Assembly (NCBI RefSeq): GCF_030719295.1
Contig: NZ_CP120998.1
Location: 62,001-126,000 of the forward strand
Reading direction: 5' to 3'
DNA length: 64,000 nt
From: Streptomyces sp. Mut1
GTDB lineage: Bacteria > Actinomycetota > Actinomycetes > Streptomycetales > Streptomycetaceae
Shown: positions 53,674 through 64,000 of the stretch, piece after piece
Numbering within the stretch: position 1 is the stretch's first letter
Layout of the letters: each line of letters starts with the position of its first letter
Notes under the pieces: generated by a model
Database searches by the model: none
What the model saw: only the letters and a program-made list of their open reading frames with translations
What the model was told of the DNA's origin: nothing
Position numbers and translations under genes: made by a program

Positions 53674-54852
53674 TTGACGCCTCGCCGCGCCCACATCGCG
53701 ATGATCGGTACGCCGTTCCTCGGTCATGTGATCCCGTCCTCCGAGGTGCTGGCCGAACTGGTGGCGCGCGGGCACCGGGTGACCGCCGCCAACGAGGAGG
53801 CCGTTGCGGGGCGGCTGAGCGCGACCGGCGCCGAGTTCGTCCCGGTCGTGCGGCGCTTCCCGGACGACGGCGGGGCATGGGTGCGGGACCCGGTCTCCAC
53901 GCTGAACGTGCTCCTGGACTGCAACATGCAGACGTTGCCGCAGCTGCGCGACGTGTACGACGAGGACCCCGCCGACCTGTACCTGTACGACACGGGCGCC
54001 TACGTCGGCCGGGCGCTGGCCGAGGCGCAGGGGCGGCCCAGTGCGCTGGTGACGCCGTGCGTGGTCGCGCTGAATCTGGACAACGAGGTGACGACGGAGG
54101 CGGAGACCGCCGAGCTGCCCGGGGCCGAGGCCTACGAGGCGCGCTTCACCGAGTGGCTCGTGCGGAGCGGGGCCGCGACGACGGACGTGGACGCGTTCAC
54201 CGGGCGGCACCGGACCCTCGCGCTGATCTCGAAGGTGCTCCAGCCGCACGCCGAGCGGCTGGACCCGGACGAGGTCACGTTCACCGGCCCGTGTTTCCTC
54301 AGGCGTGAGAGCCGGGAAGGCGGCTGGAAGCGTCCGGAGCGGGCCGAGCGGGTGCTGCTGATCTCGCTGGGATCGTCGTTCACGCGGCAGCCGGAGTTCT
54401 ACCGGCGGTGTCTCGCGGCGTTCGGCGGCCTGCCGGGCTGGCACGTCGTTCTCGGCATCGGCCCGGATGTGGACCCCGCCGAGCTCGGTACCGTGCCGGA
54501 GAACGTCGAAGTACACGCCTGGGCACCGCAGTTGTCGGTGCTGGCGCAGGCGGACGCGTTCCTGACCCACGGCGGCGCGGGGAGCTGCGGGGAGGCCCTG
54601 TTCCACGGACTGCCCATGGTGGTGGTGCCGCAGGGCTCCGACCAGATCAGCACCGCCGAACTGCTGGTCGAGCGGGGAGTGGCCCGGCGTATCGACACCG
54701 AGGACGCCACTCCCGAGGCGTTGCGCGAGGCCGTGACCTCGCTGGTGGGCGACCCGCTGGTGAGGGGCCGGCTGGCGGCGCTGCGCGCCGAGGTGCGGTC
54801 CGAGGGCGGTGCGGCGCGGGCCGCCGACATCATCGAGGCGATGCTGGAGTGA
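53674..54852 (+). CDS. OleD-type macrolide glycosyltransferase (self-resistance type), 392 aa
   Basis: UDP-glucose-dependent GT1 enzyme of the OleD/MgtA group that glucosylates macrolides intracellularly. Matches OleD along its length: 'AHIAMIGTPFLGHVIPSSEVLAELVARGHRVTAAN', 'LDPDEVTFTGPC', 'ERVLLISLGSSFTRQPEFYRRCLAAFGGLPGWHVVLGIG', 'VEVHAWAPQLSVLAQADAFLTHGGAGS' (HxxGG). TTG 53674 is required to place the first beta-strand at residue 5; the next ATG would delete it. A ribosome site is not obvious. It lies directly before the UXS gene. Its likely job is to keep the compound inactive inside the cell, with export and later sugar removal by an exported glycosidase. Confidence 0.87.
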   Translation: MTPRRAHIAMIGTPFLGHVIPSSEVLAELVARGHRVTAANEEAVAGRLSATGAEFVPVVRRFPDDGGAWVRDPVSTLNVLLDCNMQTLPQLRDVYDEDPADLYLYDTGAYVGRALAEAQGRPSALVTPCVVALNLDNEVTTEAETAELPGAEAYEARFTEWLVRSGAATTDVDAFTGRHRTLALISKVLQPHAERLDPDEVTFTGPCFLRRESREGGWKRPERAERVLLISLGSSFTRQPEFYRRCLAAFGGLPGWHVVLGIGPDVDPAELGTVPENVEVHAWAPQLSVLAQADAFLTHGGAGSCGEALFHGLPMVVVPQGSDQISTAELLVERGVARRIDTEDATPEALREAVTSLVGDPLVRGRLAALRAEVRSEGGAARAADIIEAMLE

Positions 54853-54936
54853 GACCCGACTCCCGCCACCGGGGCCCGGCCGCCGGACCGGACGCGTTCC
54901 CCTTACCTGTCACCGCATCACTGTGAGGAGTTGGAC

Positions 54937-55926
54937 ATGAGCCACACCGCTCGAACCCAGGGTCCGTCGGAGCACATGGGGAGGCGGACGGTGGTGACCG
55001 GTGGCGCCGGTTTCGTCGGCTCCCATCTGTGCCGTGCGCTCCTCGCCGCCGGGGACAGCGTCGTCTGCCTCGACAACCTGAGCACCGGGCGGCTGCGGAA
55101 CATCGGCGACCTGCTGGACCGACCCCGCTTCACGTTCCTCAACGCGGACGTCGTCGAGCCGTTCGCGATATCCGGCCGGGTCGATCTCGTCCTGCACCTG
55201 GCGTGCCCGGCCTCGCCCGTGGACTACTTCCGGATGCCGGTGGCAACGCTGCGGGCCGGCGGGCACGGGACGTACAACGCGCTGTCCCTGGCGCGCGACA
55301 AGGGCGCGAGGTTCGTCGTGACCTCCACGTCCGAGGTGTACGGCGATCCGCTCGTCCATCCGCAGCGCGAGGACTACTGGGGCAACGTCAACCCGGTGGG
55401 GCCGCGGGCCTGTTACGACGAGTCGAAGCGGTTCTCGGAGGCGCTGACGGTGGCCTTCCGCGACGAGTACGGCGTCGATACCGGGATCGCGCGGCTCTTC
55501 AACTCCTACGGCCCCGACATGCGCGGCGGCGACGGCCGGGTCGTGCCCACGTTCATCAAGCAGGCCCTGGCCGGCAAGCCGCTGACCGTCATGGGCGACG
55601 GTTCGCAGACCCGGTCGCTGTGCTACGTCACCGACACCGTGCGCGCAATCCTCGCCCTGGCCGGCAGCTACGAGACCTCGCCGGTCAACATCGGCAATCC
55701 GCACGAGATCACCATGCGGGAGCTGGCCGAGTACATCATCACGCTGACCGGCAGCGCCTCCCCCGTCCGCTACGTCGAGGCGCACCCGGACGACCCGCAG
55801 CGCAGGCGGCCCGACATCGGCAGGGCGCGCCGGGTGCTGGACTGGGAGCCCGAGGTGCGGCTGTTCGACGGGCTGAAGGAGACCATCGCCTCGTTCACCC
55901 CGGCCGGTGACCTGTCGGCCGTGTGA
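54937..55926 (+). CDS. UDP-glucuronate decarboxylase (UDP-xylose synthase), 329 aa
   Basis: Short-chain epimerase/dehydratase-type enzyme that decarboxylates UDP-glucuronate to UDP-xylose. 'VVTGGAGFVGSHLC' NAD fold, 'STSEVYGDP' Ser, and the UXS diagnostic 'HPQREDYWGNVNPVGPRACYDESKR' (about residues 142-166; Tyr and Lys catalytic). Also 'YGPDMRGGDGRVV' and 'RRRPDIGRARRVLDWEPEV'. CalS9-type enzymes in calicheamicin and avilamycin clusters show the same function. ATG 54937 follows GAGGAG. It suggests a pentose or pentose-derived sugar in the product. No UDP-glucose dehydrogenase is seen in the window. Confidence 0.88.
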   Translation: MSHTARTQGPSEHMGRRTVVTGGAGFVGSHLCRALLAAGDSVVCLDNLSTGRLRNIGDLLDRPRFTFLNADVVEPFAISGRVDLVLHLACPASPVDYFRMPVATLRAGGHGTYNALSLARDKGARFVVTSTSEVYGDPLVHPQREDYWGNVNPVGPRACYDESKRFSEALTVAFRDEYGVDTGIARLFNSYGPDMRGGDGRVVPTFIKQALAGKPLTVMGDGSQTRSLCYVTDTVRAILALAGSYETSPVNIGNPHEITMRELAEYIITLTGSASPVRYVEAHPDDPQRRRPDIGRARRVLDWEPEVRLFDGLKETIASFTPAGDLSAV

Positions 55927-55943
55927 CCCGCACGCGGACCCGC

Positions 55944-55976
55944 GAAACTCTGGGAGTTTCCCCCGATGCTCGGGGG
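55944..55976. promoter_or_regulatory. Two adjacent hairpins in the UXS-glycosyltransferase gap
   Basis: GAAACTC-TGG-GAGTTTC (55944-55960) is followed directly by CCCCCGA-TGC-TCGGGGG (55960-55976). The second looks like a terminator or attenuator. About 75 bases separate it from the GTG of the next gene, so it may trim expression of the second glycosyltransferase. Confidence 0.55.
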
Positions 55977-56051
55977 GCGGCCGTCCCCGGTCCCCGGCGC
56001 GGGCCGAACCTGGACGAACTCCGGATCCTTTGACTCTCCCAGGAGTTCACC

Positions 56052-57383
56052 GTGCGCGTGCTGTTCGCAACCATTCCCGAGAAATCCCATCTGTTCTGCA
56101 TGACGCCACTGGCGTGGGCCATGCGCGCCGCCGGCCACGAGGTCCGGGTCGCCAGCTGCAAGGAGCTGGCCGACGTCGTCGCCGCCACCGGCATGACGGC
56201 CGTGGCGACCGGCACCAACGACGGCATCAACGCGTCGATGCACGCCAACCGCGACGCGCAGGAGATGGCGGAGCTGATCAGCTGGAACGAGCTGGATCCG
56301 GCGAAGCTGACCTACGAGGCCGAGGCCTACCGCGCCCAGGTGGTCGCGTACGCGTGCGCCATGTTCAACGAGACGATGATCCCCGACATGGTGGAGTTCG
56401 CCCGGGTCTGGCGGCCCGACCTCGTGGTGTGGGACTCGCTGACGTACGCCGGCCCCATCGTCGCGGGCGTCGTCGGCGCCGCGCATGTGCGCTCGCTCTG
56501 CTTCGCGGACGTGTGGGTGAAGAAGCGCGAGATCCTGCGGGAGCTGGCCCTCGGGGTGCCGGCCGACGAGCGCAAGGACCCGCTCGCCGAGTGGCTGGGC
56601 GACCGTGCCGAGGAGTTCGGGGGCGCCTTCGGCGAGGAGCTGACGACCGGGCAGCTCACCCTGGACCCGCTGCCCGGCAGCCTGGGCATCGACACCGGCG
56701 CCCCGCGCACCCCCATCCGGTTCGTGCCGTACAACGGCCCGGCGGTCGTGCCCGACTGGCTGACCGCCCCGCCCGGGCGGACCCGGGTCTGTATGACGCT
56801 CGGCGCCTCCAACACCGAGCGCCACGGCGGTGACTACGTGTCCAAGGGCGACATCCTCGGGCAGCTCGCGGAGCTGGACGCCGAGGTGGTGGCCGCGCTG
56901 CTGCCGTCGCAGATCGAGGAGCTGGGCACGCTGCCGGACAATGTGCGCGCCGTCTCCTCCGTACCGCTGCACGCCCTGCTGCCCAGCTGCTCCCTGCTGA
57001 TCCACCACGGAGGCTTCGGCAGCTACGCCAACGCGCTCATGTACGGCGTCCCGCAGCTCACCGTCACCACCCCGCTGGCCGATCAGCTCTACCGGGGCGC
57101 CGGAATCGAGGAGCAGGGGGCGGGGCTGCTGCTCGGCACGGACCGGGCGACGCCCGACGCGGTGTACGAGCGGGCCGCGCGCATCCTGGCGGACGCCTCC
57201 TTCCAGCGGAACGCCACCCGGCTGCGCGAGGAGGCCGCGGCTCTGCCCTCGCCGGCCGAGGTGGTGCCCGTACTCGAGGAGCTCACCCGTGAACGGCGCC
57301 AGGAACCCTGGCAGTTCGAGGGCCCGGCCGTCTCGCGGCTGGACGACATGTTCACCGCGCTCGTGGTGGAACCCCGGGGGTAA
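56052..57383 (+). CDS. DesVII/EryCIII-type (activator-dependent) glycosyltransferase, 443 aa
   Basis: TDP/UDP-sugar transferase to a macrolide aglycone. It starts 'MRVLFATIPEKSHLFCMTPLAWAMRAAGHEVRVAS' and has 'RTRVCMTLGASNTERHGGDYVSKGDILGQLAEL' and the donor site 'LLPSCSLLIHHGGFGSYANALMYGVPQLTV' (HHGG, about 315). This clade usually needs an auxiliary P450-like partner (DesVIII, EryCII), which is absent from the window and should be to the right if required. GTG 56052 follows AGGAG. The stop codon is duplicated by a tandem repeat downstream. Confidence 0.88.
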   Translation: MRVLFATIPEKSHLFCMTPLAWAMRAAGHEVRVASCKELADVVAATGMTAVATGTNDGINASMHANRDAQEMAELISWNELDPAKLTYEAEAYRAQVVAYACAMFNETMIPDMVEFARVWRPDLVVWDSLTYAGPIVAGVVGAAHVRSLCFADVWVKKREILRELALGVPADERKDPLAEWLGDRAEEFGGAFGEELTTGQLTLDPLPGSLGIDTGAPRTPIRFVPYNGPAVVPDWLTAPPGRTRVCMTLGASNTERHGGDYVSKGDILGQLAELDAEVVAALLPSQIEELGTLPDNVRAVSSVPLHALLPSCSLLIHHGGFGSYANALMYGVPQLTVTTPLADQLYRGAGIEEQGAGLLLGTDRATPDAVYERAARILADASFQRNATRLREEAAALPSPAEVVPVLEELTRERRQEPWQFEGPAVSRLDDMFTALVVEPRG

Positions 57384-57407
57384 CGGGTCCAGGGGGTAAC
57401 GGGTCCA
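57376..57407. repeat. Tandem 16-base duplication covering a stop codon
   Basis: GGGGGTAACGGGTCCA at 57376-57391 and again at 57392-57407. The first copy contains the TAA of the glycosyltransferase gene. A slippage product; harmless, but a marker of recent change. Confidence 0.8.
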
Positions 57408-57409
57408 GG

Positions 57410-57435
57410 GGGGGGCGCCGCGACGGGCGCCCCCC
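57410..57435. terminator. Bidirectional terminator between convergent glycosyltransferase and PKS
   Basis: Ten-base arms GGGGGGCGCC and GGCGCCCCCC with a 6-base loop, sitting between two converging stops. Confidence 0.75.
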
Positions 57436-57443
57436 TTAACCGG

Positions 57444-64000
<6,557 letters not shown>

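Overview
The window is very GC-rich (about 70 percent or more by eye), with strong third-position G/C bias, GAGGAG/GGAGG ribosome sites and many GTG starts. Gene content (gamma-butyrolactone-type signalling, paired Ser/Thr kinases, many TetR/MarR/LysR/AraC regulators, modular type I polyketide synthases, OleD-type glycosyltransferase) points to Streptomyces or a close relative. I saw no tRNA, rRNA, CRISPR array, insertion sequence or phage gene. It looks like accessory chromosome sequence with two specialised-metabolism regions separated by ordinary regulatory and enzyme genes.

Region 1 (1-11.05 kb) is a hormone-signalling island. It holds an edge-truncated StrR-type activator, a complete carboxylic acid reductase (A-T-R, 1176 aa), two TetR-type butyrolactone-receptor homologues, an AfsA-type hormone synthase, a translationally coupled acyl-CoA dehydrogenase/HAD phosphatase pair and an aldo/keto reductase. 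Four near-identical operator palindromes (ATACCT-N6-AGGTAT type, resembling autoregulatory elements, ARE) sit at 1119, 5259, 7996 and 9259, in front of every transcription unit of this block. I infer a self-controlled butyrolactone/butenolide circuit that switches on the StrR homologue and whatever cluster lies to the left.

Region 2 (11.1-35.6 kb) is mixed. Two paralogous Ser/Thr kinases flank a TetR/membrane-protein pair with twin operators. An AraC/hydrolase pair follows. Then comes a 1134-aa NRPS-like protein (18.85-22.26 kb) whose adenylation, carrier and condensation motifs are all degenerate. Next are several regulator/target pairs (MarR/oxidoreductase, LysR/MFS, TetR/esterase/membrane protein), a kinase-fold phosphotransferase, a CGNR zinc-finger protein, a phosphodiesterase and a LysE exporter. 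The region ends with an auxiliary tryptophanyl-tRNA synthetase preceded by a classical Trp-Trp leader-peptide attenuator.

Region 3 (35.6-64 kb, continuing past the right edge) is a glycosylated-polyketide cluster. It has two FAD monooxygenases, a PaaK-like adenylate-forming protein without its C-terminal domain, and a self-contained PKS (ligase-ACP-KS-AT-DH-KR-ACP-TE). It also has a free-standing acyltransferase-like protein, a membrane-anchored esterase, an OleD-type self-resistance glycosyltransferase, a UDP-glucuronate decarboxylase, a DesVII/EryCIII-type glycosyltransferase and the C-terminal 2185 codons of a second PKS on the opposite strand. A near-consensus PAS-LuxR (PimM-type) operator lies in the divergent promoter at 40.0 kb. 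I could not match the cluster to a named compound.
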